Positions 6,053 to 13,305 of a stretch of DNA of 13,398 nt are shown here, one piece after another. Source of the stretch: Piscinibacter sp050175855 (GTDB lineage Bacteria > Pseudomonadota > Gammaproteobacteria > Burkholderiales > Burkholderiaceae_C); contig NZ_JBFXIO010000091.1 in assembly GCF_050175855.1 (NCBI RefSeq), positions 1 to 13,398 on the forward strand. The letters run 5' to 3'. The notes under the pieces are model-generated. The model worked only from the letters and a program-made list of their open reading frames with translations. It made no database searches and was not told where the DNA came from. Made by a program: the position numbers and the translations under genes. Each line of letters opens with the position of its first letter. Positions within the stretch are counted from its first letter, which is position 1.

Positions 6053-7336
6053 TCAGGCTGCCGCGCGCACCAGCAGCGCGCCGCTCGTGCGGTGGCTCGC
6101 CGGGTCGACGACGATCAGCGCACCGCCGACGCGATTGGTCTCGTAGCTCTCCACCGGCAGCGGCTGCTGCACCTCCACCGTCACGTGGCCGATGTCGTTG
6201 GCGGCCAGCTCATGGGCATCGGTCTCCGCGAGCGTATGGATGTCGAGGCGGTGGTCGATCGCGCTGATGCGTGCCTGCACCCAGCGGTTGCCGTGGCGCA
6301 CCCAGTACTTGCGGCCGACCACGGCCGGCTCGGTGTCCAGCCAGGCCAGCGTAGCGCTGAAGCGATGCGAGGCCTGGATCGCCTGCGGCGTGGCGATCCA
6401 GTCGCCGCGCGAGACGTCAAGCTGGCGGTCGAGCACGACGCCGGCCGACTGGCCTGCCGCCGCCTCGTCGACCACCGCACCGGCCAGGCGCACCTCGGCC
6501 ACCGTGGCGGTCTGGCCGCTCGGGAACAGCTGCACCGCGTCGCCGGCCTTCACGCGGCCGTGGGCGATGCGGCCCCACAGCGTGCGCGGCTGGTTGCCGG
6601 TGCCCTCGCCCTCGCGGGCCACGTACTGCACCGGCACGAGCAGGTCGCCGTCCTGACGCTCCTGCGCGGTGGGCAGGCTCTCCAGCACCTGCAGCAGCGA
6701 GGGGCCGTCGTACCAGCCGGTAGCCATCGGCCGGGTGACGTTGTCGCCGCGCAGCGCCGACACCGGCACGATCGCAGCCACGCGGATGCCGGCGGCCTCG
6801 GCGAAGCCGAGCAGCGCATCGCGCACTGCGGAATAGGCGCGCTCGGGGTGTCCGACCGCATCGAGCTTGTTGACCGCGAACACGATGCTCGGCACGCGCA
6901 GCAGGTGGGCGAGCAGTGCATGGCGGCGCGTCTGCGGCAGCAGCGACACCGGCCGCACCGAGGTGTCGAGCTTGGTGATGTCGACCAGCACCACGGCGGC
7001 GTCGCTGCCCGCGGCGGCGGTGACCATGTTGCGCGTGTACTGCTCGTGGCCCGGGGCGTCGGCGATGATGAACTTGCGCGCCTTGGTGGCGAAGTAGCGG
7101 TAGGCCACGTCGATGGTGATGCCCTGCTCGCGCTCGGCCTCCAGGCCGTCGGTCAGCAAGGAAAGGTCGATCGGCGCGCCCGCGGCCTTCTTCTCCAGCG
7201 TGTCGAGCTGGTCGGCGAGGATGGCGCGGCTGTCGTACAGCAGCCGGCCGATCAGCGTGCTCTTGCCGTCGTCGACGCTGCCGGCGGTCAGGAAGCGCAG
7301 GGCGCGGTGGTCCTTCGGGGGCGTGGTGGCGGTCAT
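6053..7336 (-). CDS. cysN: Sulfate adenylyltransferase subunit 1 (GTPase)
   Basis: A 427-aa GTP-hydrolysing subunit of ATP sulfurylase; with CysD it makes adenosine 5'-phosphosulfate (APS) from sulfate and ATP. GTPase motifs are clear: GSVDDGKST at residues 19-27 (P-loop), GITIDVAYRYF at 72-82 (switch I), DAPGHEQYTRNM from 93 (switch II), NKLD at 156-159 and a SALRG G5 motif. EF-Tu-like beta-barrel domains follow to the C-terminus. There is no fused APS kinase (CysC) domain. The start is ATG at 7336, which shares one base with the cysD stop (TGATG), with GGAAGG about 9 nt upstream; a longer open frame to 7744 is cysD in the wrong frame. Confidence 0.97.
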   Translation of the reverse strand: MTATTPPKDHRALRFLTAGSVDDGKSTLIGRLLYDSRAILADQLDTLEKKAAGAPIDLSLLTDGLEAEREQGITIDVAYRYFATKARKFIIADAPGHEQYTRNMVTAAAGSDAAVVLVDITKLDTSVRPVSLLPQTRRHALLAHLLRVPSIVFAVNKLDAVGHPERAYSAVRDALLGFAEAAGIRVAAIVPVSALRGDNVTRPMATGWYDGPSLLQVLESLPTAQERQDGDLLVPVQYVAREGEGTGNQPRTLWGRIAHGRVKAGDAVQLFPSGQTATVAEVRLAGAVVDEAAAGQSAGVVLDRQLDVSRGDWIATPQAIQASHRFSATLAWLDTEPAVVGRKYWVRHGNRWVQARISAIDHRLDIHTLAETDAHELAANDIGHVTVEVQQPLPVESYETNRVGGALIVVDPASHRTSGALLVRAAA

Positions 7337-8295
7337 CAGAAATACCCTTCCTTCTTGCGACGCTCCATCGAGGCGTCCGACGTGCGGTCGTCCATGCGCG
7401 TGGCGCCGCGTTCGCTGACGGTCACCTGCAGCGTCTCGGCGACGATCTCGGTGGCATTGGCGGCGCCGCTTTCCACCGGGCAGGTGCAGGTCATGTCGCC
7501 CACGGTGCGGAAGCGCACCTGCGCGGTCTCCACCGTCTCGCCGGCCTCCGGCGGGGTCACCTCGGTCAGCGGCACCAGCAGGCCCTTGCGGCGGATCACG
7601 TGGCGGTCGTGCGCGTAGTACAGGCCCGGCAGCGGGATGTTCTCGCGGGCGATGTACAGCCACACGTCGAGCTCGGTCCAGTTGCTGATCGGGAAAGCGC
7701 GCATGTGCTCGCCGGGACGGATGCGCGTGTTGAACAGCGTCCACAGCTCAGGGCGCTGCTCCTTGGGCTGCCACTGGCCGAAGCTGTCGCGGTGGCTGAA
7801 GATGCGCTCCTTGGCGCGCGCCTTCTCCTCGTCGCGGCGCGCGCCGCCGAGCAGCACGTCGAAGCGGTGCTCCTCGATGGCCTCGAGCAGCGTCACCGTC
7901 TGGTGGCCGTTGCGCGATTCGAGCGGGTGCGCCAGGCGCACCGTGCCGCGCTTCATCGAATCCTCCAGGTGGCCCACGACCAGGCGCTCGCCCATCTCGG
8001 CCACGCGGCGGTCGCGGAACTCGATCACCTCGGGGAAGTTGTGGCCGGTGTCCACGTGCAGCAGCGGGAAGGGCAGCCGGCCCTTGTAGCTGCCGTCGGC
8101 CTGGCGGCTCTTGAAGGCCTTCTCGGCCAGGCGCAGCACCACGCACGAGTCCTTGCCGCCGGAGAACAGCAGCGCCGGGCGCTCGAAGGCGGCGGCGGTC
8201 TCGCGCAGGATGAAGATCGCCTCTTCCTCCAGCCAGTCGAGGTGGGTGTGGTCGAGTTCGGGCAGCAGCTGCTCGACGGACAAGGGCGCATTCAT
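7336..8295 (-). CDS. cysD: Sulfate adenylyltransferase subunit 2
   Basis: A 319-aa catalytic subunit of ATP sulfurylase, partner of CysN. The PP-loop SGGKDS is at residues 45-50, followed by HVDTGHNFPEVIEFRD, typical of the family. FPISNWTELDVWLYI and the C-terminal SDASMERRKKEGYF tail are CysD hallmarks. The start ATG at 8295 overlaps the cysH stop as ATGA and has GGGAG 7 nt upstream; the frame extends further upstream only as a shadow of cysH. Its place between cysH and cysN in one chain of overlapping genes fits activation of sulfate and direct reduction of the product APS. Confidence 0.97.
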   Translation of the reverse strand: MNAPLSVEQLLPELDHTHLDWLEEEAIFILRETAAAFERPALLFSGGKDSCVVLRLAEKAFKSRQADGSYKGRLPFPLLHVDTGHNFPEVIEFRDRRVAEMGERLVVGHLEDSMKRGTVRLAHPLESRNGHQTVTLLEAIEEHRFDVLLGGARRDEEKARAKERIFSHRDSFGQWQPKEQRPELWTLFNTRIRPGEHMRAFPISNWTELDVWLYIARENIPLPGLYYAHDRHVIRRKGLLVPLTEVTPPEAGETVETAQVRFRTVGDMTCTCPVESGAANATEIVAETLQVTVSERGATRMDDRTSDASMERRKKEGYF

Positions 8296-9044
8296 CGCGG
8301 GGCTCCCATCATCGACACCTCGGCGACCGGGGCGTCCTTCACATGCAGGCCACATTCCTTGGCCTTCTCGTCTTCCCACCACCAGCGGCCGGCGCGGAAG
8401 GGCTCGCCCACGGCGATGGCGCGCGTGCAGGGCGCGCAGCCGATGCTGGGCATGAACTCGTCGTGCAGCGGGTTGAAGGGCACGTCGTGGGTGGCGATGT
8501 AGTGCCACACGTCGGCCCAGCTCCAGTCGGCCAGCGGGTTGAACTTCGTGCGGCCCTTGTCATCGCTCTCGCTGAACGGCACCACCGCGCGCGTGTCCGA
8601 CTGCTCGCGGCGCAGCCCGGTCACCCAGGCGCTGGCGCCGGCCAGCATGCGCGAAAGGGGTTCGAGCTTGCGGATCGCGCAGCACTGCTTGCGCAGCGCG
8701 ATGCTCTCGTACATCGCGTTGTCGCCATGCGACGCGACGAAGTGGATGACCGATTCCTGCGCCGGCCTGAACACCTCGACGGCCAGGCCGTAACGCTGTT
8801 CGATGCGCGGGATCAGCGCCACCGTCTGCGGATGCAGCTGGCCGGTCTCCAGCGTCGCCACCGCGACCGGCAGCCCATGGCGCGCGATCAGGTCGGTGAT
8901 CACCATGTCCTCTGCGCCCAGGCTGGTGGCCTGCACGATGCGGCCGGCGTGCTCGGTGGCCGCGCTCTGCAGCACCGCGACGGCGTGGGCCACGCGCTCG
9001 TCGAAGCCGACAGTGGCGCGGGCGTACAGCGCGACGGCGCTCAT
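8292..9044 (-). CDS. cysH: APS reductase (assimilatory, 4Fe-4S type CysH)
   Basis: A 250-aa enzyme that reduces activated sulfate to sulfite with thioredoxin or glutaredoxin. The paired cysteines C121-C122 (KQCCAIRK) and C203/C206 (GCAPCTR) form the 4Fe-4S site that marks APS-using reductases, as in Pseudomonas aeruginosa and plants; E. coli-type PAPS reductases lack it. The catalytic cysteine is C231 in KECGLH. The nucleotide-binding loop is SLGAEDMV (41-48). This substrate call agrees with the lack of an APS kinase gene next to cysDN. The start ATG at 9044 overlaps the DUF934 stop (ATGA). The protein looks complete, with a short C-terminal tail after the catalytic motif. Confidence 0.96.
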   Translation of the reverse strand: MSAVALYARATVGFDERVAHAVAVLQSAATEHAGRIVQATSLGAEDMVITDLIARHGLPVAVATLETGQLHPQTVALIPRIEQRYGLAVEVFRPAQESVIHFVASHGDNAMYESIALRKQCCAIRKLEPLSRMLAGASAWVTGLRREQSDTRAVVPFSESDDKGRTKFNPLADWSWADVWHYIATHDVPFNPLHDEFMPSIGCAPCTRAIAVGEPFRAGRWWWEDEKAKECGLHVKDAPVAEVSMMGAPR

Positions 9045-9583
9045 ATCGCGGCCCCCGCGTTGAGAAACTCGGCGGCTTTCGCCACCGCCGCCTGCGCCGC
9101 CTCCGGCCTGGCGAACAACGGCCGGTTGTCGCGGGTGTCACCCTGGTAGTGCGCCGGGAAGAAGGAGATCGCGCGTTCCGCGGCTTCGATCGACTGGTCG
9201 TGGCGCAGCACGGCGGCATCGAAGCCGGTGCGCGAGAGCAGCGGCACCATGTCGACCAGCACCTCGCCGGTGGCCCGCACCTCGCCGCCGAAGCGGTAGC
9301 GCGAGCGCAGCAGCCGCGCCTGGCTGTAGGCCCGGCCGTCCACCCACTTCGGGAAGTGCAGCGCCACCAGGCCGAAGCGCGGCAGGTCGGCCGCGAAGTC
9401 TTCGATGTCCTCGTCGTTGGCGAGCTTCAGGCCGACCGGCACGCCGTCGGGCCAGTGGGCGCGCACCGCGTGCCACTGATTGCTGTCCAGCAGCAGGTGC
9501 GGTGCCGGGTTGATGCTGACCGGCGGGCCGTCTTCGCCGCCGAGGGCGTGCCAGCGGTCCTTGTGAGTGTCGATGAATCGCAT
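9041..9583 (-). CDS. DUF934 protein of the sulfite reduction operon
   Basis: A 180-aa protein of the DUF934 family (COG3749), which in proteobacteria is almost always next to cysI. It is often labelled as an oxidoreductase probably involved in sulfite reduction, but its function is not established as far as I know. The core FPKWVDGRAYSQARLLRSR, then GEVRATGEVLVDMVP and RTGFDAAVLR, is the family signature. The sequence contains no cysteine, so it cannot hold a Cys-ligated iron-sulfur cluster or a redox thiol pair. No signal peptide or membrane segment is seen. The start ATG at 9583 has GAGGAG 7 nt upstream and lies 17 nt after the cysI stop; its stop overlaps the cysH start. A role as accessory or scaffold for CysI or CysH is a guess from context. 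Confidence 0.9.
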   Translation of the reverse strand: MRFIDTHKDRWHALGGEDGPPVSINPAPHLLLDSNQWHAVRAHWPDGVPVGLKLANDEDIEDFAADLPRFGLVALHFPKWVDGRAYSQARLLRSRYRFGGEVRATGEVLVDMVPLLSRTGFDAAVLRHDQSIEAAERAISFFPAHYQGDTRDNRPLFARPEAAQAAVAKAAEFLNAGAAI

Positions 9584-9600
9584 GGGAGGGCTCCTCGTGC

Positions 9601-11295
9601 TCAGGCGGCCAGCGCCGTGGCGCGCCGCACCGCATTGGCCGGGCCCTTGAAGGGCTCGATGCCGATGCGGCGCACGGTGTCGATGAAACGTTCGCTGCCG
9701 GTGCGGTGCGCCTTGTAGGTCTCGATCACGGCCTCGATCGCATCGGCCACCTCGTCGGCGGCGAACGACGGGCCGATCACCTTGCCGGGCACGGACGCGC
9801 CCGACAGCGTCGAGCCGTCGGCGCCGCCGAGCGTGAGCTGGTACCACTCGCTGCCGTCCTTGTCGACGCCGAGGATGCCGATGTGGCCGCTGTGGTGGTG
9901 GCCGCAGGAGTTGATGCAGCCGCTGATGTGCAGATCGATGTCGCCGATGTCGTCCTGCTCGTCGAGGTCGGCGAAGCGCTCGGTGATCTGGGCGGCCACG
10001 GGGATCGAGCGGGCGTTGGCCAGGCCGCAGAAGTCACCGCCCGGGCACGCGATCATGTCGGTGAGCAGGCCGATGTTCGGCGTGGCGAAGCCGGCGTCCT
10101 TGGCGGCGTGCCACAGCGCCTCGAGCTCGCTCTCGCGCACCCAGGGCAGCAGCAGGTTCTGGTCATGCGTCACCCGCAGTTCGCCGGCGCTGTGGCGGTC
10201 GGCCAGCGCCGCGGCGGCTTCCATCTGCGCGGTGGTCACGTCACCGGGGGGCTGGCCGGCGCGCTTGAGCGACAGCGTCACCGCGCGATAGCCGACGAGG
10301 CGGTGCGCATGCACGTTGCGCTGCAGCCAGCGCGCGAAGGCGCCGCTGGCCTGCTTCGGCCAGGCCGGTGCGGCGCCGGCCTCGCTCACGCCTTGCGGCA
10401 GCACGAAGCTGGCCTTCACGCGCTCCAGTTCGGCCGCGGGGATGCGGTGCGCCGCGCCGTCGACGTCGTCGGCCAGGATGCGCGCGAACTCGGTCCCGAC
10501 GGCGTCGATGAACTTCTGCCCCTCGGCCTTGACGAGGATCTTGATGCGCGCCTTGTAGGCGTTGTCGCGGCGGCCGTAGCGGTTGTACACGCGCACGATG
10601 GCCTCGATGAACAGCAGGATTTCCTGCCAGGGCAGGAACTCGCGGATCACCGTGGCGATCACCGGCGTGCGGCCCATGCCGCCGCCGACCAGCACCTTGA
10701 AGCCGACCTCGCCGCGCTCGTTCTTCGCGAGCTGCAAGCCGATGTCGTGCCAGGCGATGGCCGCGCGGTCCTCGGCCGCGCCGCTGACGGCGATCTTGAA
10801 TTTGCGCGGCAGGAAGGCGAACTCCGGGTGCAGCGTGCTCCACTGGCGCAGCAGCTCGCAGTAGGGGCGCGGGTCGACGATCTCGTCGGGTGCCACGCCG
10901 GCCAGCGCGTCGCTGGTGATGTTGCGGATGCAGTTGCCGCTGGTCTGGATGCCGTGCATGTCGACCTCGGCCAGCAGGTCCATCACGTCGGCGCTCCTGG
11001 CCAGCGGGATCCAGTTGAACTGGCAGTTCTGCCGCGTGGTGAAGTGGGCGTAGCCGCGGTCGAACTCGTGCGCGATGCGCGCCAGCTGGCGCAGCTGGTT
11101 CGAGCCCAGCGCGCCGTAGGGCACGGCGATGCGCGCCATCGGCGCGTGGCGCTGGATGTACCAGCCGTTCTGCAGGCGCAGCGGGCGGAACTCGTCTTCA
11201 CCCAGCTTGCCGGCGAGGTTGCGCTCCAGTTGGTCGCGATACTGCGCGGCGCGCTGGCGAACGAACAGGCGGTCGAAGTCGGTATATCGGTACAT
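9601..11295 (-). CDS. cysI: Assimilatory sulfite reductase hemoprotein (siroheme, 4Fe-4S)
   Basis: A 564-aa enzyme that reduces sulfite to sulfide with six electrons at a siroheme coupled to a 4Fe-4S cluster. Cluster ligands are C417 and C423 (ACPGGDFC) and C460 and C464 (SGCINSC), the last bridging to siroheme. Siroheme/anion-binding stretches FTTRQNCQF (85-93, R88) and PRKFKIAVSG (163-172, K166) are present, and the two-fold repeated NiR/SiR ferredoxin-like half domains are complete. Distinguishing sulfite from nitrite reductase by sequence alone is uncertain; the sulfur operon decides it. No CysJ flavoprotein is encoded nearby, so electrons may come from ferredoxin (fdxA and its reductase lie downstream). 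The start ATG at 11295 is 1 nt after the permease stop, suggesting coupling. Confidence 0.94.
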   Translation of the reverse strand: MYRYTDFDRLFVRQRAAQYRDQLERNLAGKLGEDEFRPLRLQNGWYIQRHAPMARIAVPYGALGSNQLRQLARIAHEFDRGYAHFTTRQNCQFNWIPLARSADVMDLLAEVDMHGIQTSGNCIRNITSDALAGVAPDEIVDPRPYCELLRQWSTLHPEFAFLPRKFKIAVSGAAEDRAAIAWHDIGLQLAKNERGEVGFKVLVGGGMGRTPVIATVIREFLPWQEILLFIEAIVRVYNRYGRRDNAYKARIKILVKAEGQKFIDAVGTEFARILADDVDGAAHRIPAAELERVKASFVLPQGVSEAGAAPAWPKQASGAFARWLQRNVHAHRLVGYRAVTLSLKRAGQPPGDVTTAQMEAAAALADRHSAGELRVTHDQNLLLPWVRESELEALWHAAKDAGFATPNIGLLTDMIACPGGDFCGLANARSIPVAAQITERFADLDEQDDIGDIDLHISGCINSCGHHHSGHIGILGVDKDGSEWYQLTLGGADGSTLSGASVPGKVIGPSFAADEVADAIEAVIETYKAHRTGSERFIDTVRRIGIEPFKGPANAVRRATALAA

Positions 11296-11296
11296 C

Positions 11297-12064
11297 TCAG
11301 TGGATCACTTTCAGTCCGGCGGTGACGAGCGCGGCGCACAGCAGGCCGCGCACCAGCTTCTCGGGCATCTTTCGTGTGAGCTGCGCGCCGATCCAGATGC
11401 CGGGCACGCTGCCGATCAGCAGGGCGCCGAGCAGGCTCCAGTCGACGTGGCCCAGGGTGGCGTGGCCGATGCCGGCCACGAAGGTCAGCGGCACGGCGTG
11501 GGCGATGTCGGTGCCGACCACGCGGTGCGACTCCAGCCGCGGGTAGAGCAGCATGATCAGCGTGGCGCCGATGGCGCCGGCGCCGATCGAGCTCAGCGAC
11601 ACCAGCACGCCCAGGATCAGGCCGCACAGCACGGTGAGCCAGGGCTTGTGCTGCTCGGGCAGCCAGCGCTCCAGGCGCAGGCCGACGGCATGCCAGGCGC
11701 TGCGGTAAGCCACCACCACCGCGGTCAGCAGCAGCGCGACGCCCAGCGAGAAGGTCAGGGCGCTGGCCCAGCCCTTGGTGATGCCGGTGGCATGCATCAG
11801 TGCCACCATGGCCAGCGAACCCGGGATGCTGCCGGCCAGCAGCAGGCCGGTGATGCGCCAGTTCACGTGGCCGGCATTGTGGTGCGAGACCGAGCCGGCG
11901 GTCTTGGTGATCGCGGCGAACCACAGGTCGGTGCCGATGGCCACCGCCGGGTTCAGCTTGAACACCGACAGCAGCAGCGGCGTCATCAGTGAGCCGCCGC
12001 CGACGCCGGTCATGCCGACGATGGCGCCGACGCCGAAGCCGCTGAGAATCGCAATCCAGTCCAT
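11297..12064 (-). CDS. TSUP-family (TauE/SafE/YfcA, DUF81) membrane transporter
   Basis: A 255-aa inner-membrane protein with about eight hydrophobic stretches. The family signature GAIVGMTGVGGGSLMTPLLL is split over the N-terminal repeat (about residues 13-33), and a similar SLSSIGAGAIGATLIMLLYP lies in the second half, as expected for the internal duplication of TSUP proteins. Members move sulfur compounds such as sulfite, sulfoacetate or sulfate, or organic acids, probably with protons. As the first gene of the operon, just before sulfite reductase, it may export toxic sulfite or import sulfate or another sulfur source; the sequence does not decide. The ATG at 12064 is the longest choice, with no strong ribosome site, and the gene is preceded by the AT-rich divergent promoter region. 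Confidence 0.92.
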   Translation of the reverse strand: MDWIAILSGFGVGAIVGMTGVGGGSLMTPLLLSVFKLNPAVAIGTDLWFAAITKTAGSVSHHNAGHVNWRITGLLLAGSIPGSLAMVALMHATGITKGWASALTFSLGVALLLTAVVVAYRSAWHAVGLRLERWLPEQHKPWLTVLCGLILGVLVSLSSIGAGAIGATLIMLLYPRLESHRVVGTDIAHAVPLTFVAGIGHATLGHVDWSLLGALLIGSVPGIWIGAQLTRKMPEKLVRGLLCAALVTAGLKVIH

Positions 12065-12186
12065 GGGCCGCCGAGAAGTTGAAACGGCCGCCGGAGGGCA
12101 GCCGATGGGCGGACTCTAGGCAGTCGTTATATATACGAGAAGAACTTTGTTGTTTGTTGTTTATGCTCCATGAGAATAAAGAGCGG
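12065..12186. promoter_or_regulatory. AT-rich divergent promoter region between cys operon and patatin gene
   Basis: Bases 12126-12180 are strikingly AT-rich within very GC-rich DNA. They include CGTTATATATACG (a TATATA core, possible -10 in either direction; minus strand TATAAC at 12131-12126), a tandem TTTGTTG repeat at 12146-12159, and the patatin translation start region. No good -35 is seen for the cys direction, which fits activator-dependent transcription. A LysR-type regulator such as CysB is the known activator of cys genes in proteobacteria, but I cannot identify its site with certainty. Confidence 0.45.
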
Positions 12187-13113
12187 GTGAACCTCGCCCG
12201 CCGCGCCTGGCTGGCCCGGCCCGCGGCCGGCTCGGCGGTGTGGCTGGCGGGTTGCCAGAGTGCGCCGGTGGCGCCGCCGCCCGTGGTGGCCGAGCCGCAG
12301 CCGCCGGCGCCGCCACCCGCCCCGCCGCCCCCGCCCAAGCCGCCGCGGATCGGCCTGGCGCTGGGCGGTGGCGCCGCGCGCGGTTTCGCCCACATTGGCG
12401 TGATCCAGGCGCTGGAGGAGAGCGGCATCCGCCCCGACCTGGTGGTTGGCACCTCGGCCGGCAGCCTGGTGGCGGCGCTCTATGCCTCGGGCAAGCGCCC
12501 GGCCGAACTGATCCGCCTGGCCGATTCGATGGACGAGGCCTCGATCACCGACTGGGCCTTTCCCGGCCGCGGTCTGATCCGCGGCGAGGCGCTGGCGCGT
12601 TTCGTGCGCGAGCACACCGGCGCCAGGACCATCGAGCAGATGACATTGCCACTGGGCATCGTGGCCACCGATCTCGACTCGGGCGCGCCGATCCTGTTCC
12701 AGCGCGGCGACACTGGCGTCGCCGTGCGCGCCTCCAGCGCCGTGCCGGCGGTCTTCCAGCCAGTGAAGATCGGCAACCGCGAGTATGTCGACGGCGGTCT
12801 GGTGTCGCCGGTGCCGGTGCGCTTCGCCCGGCAGATGGGTGCGGAGATCGTGATTGCGGTGGACATTTCCGCGGCACCGGAAGGCGCCGGAACCGGCGAC
12901 GCGCTGCGCATGCTGCTTCAGACCTTCGCGATCATGGGGCGCAGCATCAACCAGTTCGAGCTGCGCGACGCCGACGTGGTGCTGCGCCCGCGGCTGCCCG
13001 GGGTGTCGGGCGCCGACTTCGCGGCGCGCAAGCGCGTCATCCAGGCCGGCCGCGAGGCCGCCCTGGCCGCGCTGCCCGACCTGCGCGCCACGGTTGCGGC
13101 GCGCATGCACTGA
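12187..13113 (+). CDS. Patatin-like phospholipase, predicted lipoprotein
   Basis: A 308-aa serine acyl hydrolase of the patatin family, probably a phospholipase or lipase anchored in the cell envelope. Start: GTG at 12187, giving an Arg-rich n-region and the lipobox WLAGC with acylated C23; ATG at 12163 would add eight residues. A very proline-rich linker follows (about 30-53). Patatin motifs are oxyanion-loop GGGAARG (60-66), nucleophile elbow GTSAGS with S90, and DGG with catalytic D202, so the Ser-Asp dyad is intact. Only the single patatin domain is present; it resembles the RssA/NTE-like bacterial group. It is divergent from the cys operon and shows no functional link to it. A direct ribosome site is weak (AAAGAG close to GTG), so the exact start is uncertain. 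Confidence 0.9.
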   Translation: MNLARRAWLARPAAGSAVWLAGCQSAPVAPPPVVAEPQPPAPPPAPPPPPKPPRIGLALGGGAARGFAHIGVIQALEESGIRPDLVVGTSAGSLVAALYASGKRPAELIRLADSMDEASITDWAFPGRGLIRGEALARFVREHTGARTIEQMTLPLGIVATDLDSGAPILFQRGDTGVAVRASSAVPAVFQPVKIGNREYVDGGLVSPVPVRFARQMGAEIVIAVDISAAPEGAGTGDALRMLLQTFAIMGRSINQFELRDADVVLRPRLPGVSGADFAARKRVIQAGREAALAALPDLRATVAARMH

Positions 13114-13130
13114 ACGAGCACCTGGCGGCC

Positions 13131-13159
13131 AAAAGAAAAGGCCCGGAAAACCGGGCCTT
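13131..13159 (-). terminator. Intrinsic terminator reading on the minus strand
   Basis: A perfect 9-bp stem with tetraloop (AAGGCCCGG, loop, CCGGGCCTT at 13138-13159) is followed on the minus strand by TTCTTTTGG. On the plus strand no T-run follows, so it serves transcripts from the right, namely the phasin mRNA or a small RNA ending here. It may also stop patatin transcription inefficiently. Confidence 0.75.
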
Positions 13160-13260
13160 GGAAGGTACCTGGAGGTACCGAGGAGACAACCTTTCAGGGA
13201 GACCGCCGGCTCTCGCTGGCGGCTCTCCATAGATCGGGCACTCCCCGGTTAGTTCAAGCC
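13131..13260 (-). ncRNA. Candidate structured RNA or structured phasin 3' UTR
   Basis: Between the phasin stop and the terminator the minus strand can form an ordered structure. An outer stem CCGGGGAG (13248-13241) pairs with CUCCUCGG (13185-13178) through all eight positions, one being G-U. Within it GGAGA-G-CCGCC (13228-13218) pairs with GGCGGUCUCC (13207-13198), with one bulged G. The two stems are separated by a symmetric 12/12-nt internal loop. A GGTACC-TCCA-GGTACC hairpin (13179-13164) and the terminator follow. No open reading frame or known family is recognised, and no clear promoter is seen. It could be a 3'-UTR-derived small RNA. The pairings are read by eye, without a folding calculation. 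Confidence 0.3.
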
Positions 13261-13305
13261 GGCCACAATTCTTTGCATTCCGGCCCGAACCCCCGAGGGG
13301 CGCGT

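Noticed and set aside
7337..7744. N-terminal extension of cysN to 7744
   Set aside because: The extra residues are cysD read out of frame; the true start at 7336 overlaps the cysD stop and has a ribosome site.
9601..11295. Tyr-Cys cross-link next to siroheme, as in the Mycobacterium tuberculosis sulfite reductase
   Set aside because: C122 is in the right motif, but the residue matching the tyrosine appears to be alanine (A51 in HAPMARIAVP), so the cross-link is unlikely.
9706..11325. Long plus-strand open frame opposite cysI (similar ones lie opposite cysN and the ferredoxin reductase)
   Set aside because: Composition is typical of antisense frames of high-GC genes, and the opposite strand carries complete conserved enzyme motifs.
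13131..13260. Known RNA families (6S RNA, glycine riboswitch, SRP RNA) for the structured region
   Set aside because: It is too short for 6S RNA and lacks the conserved sequence blocks of the others.
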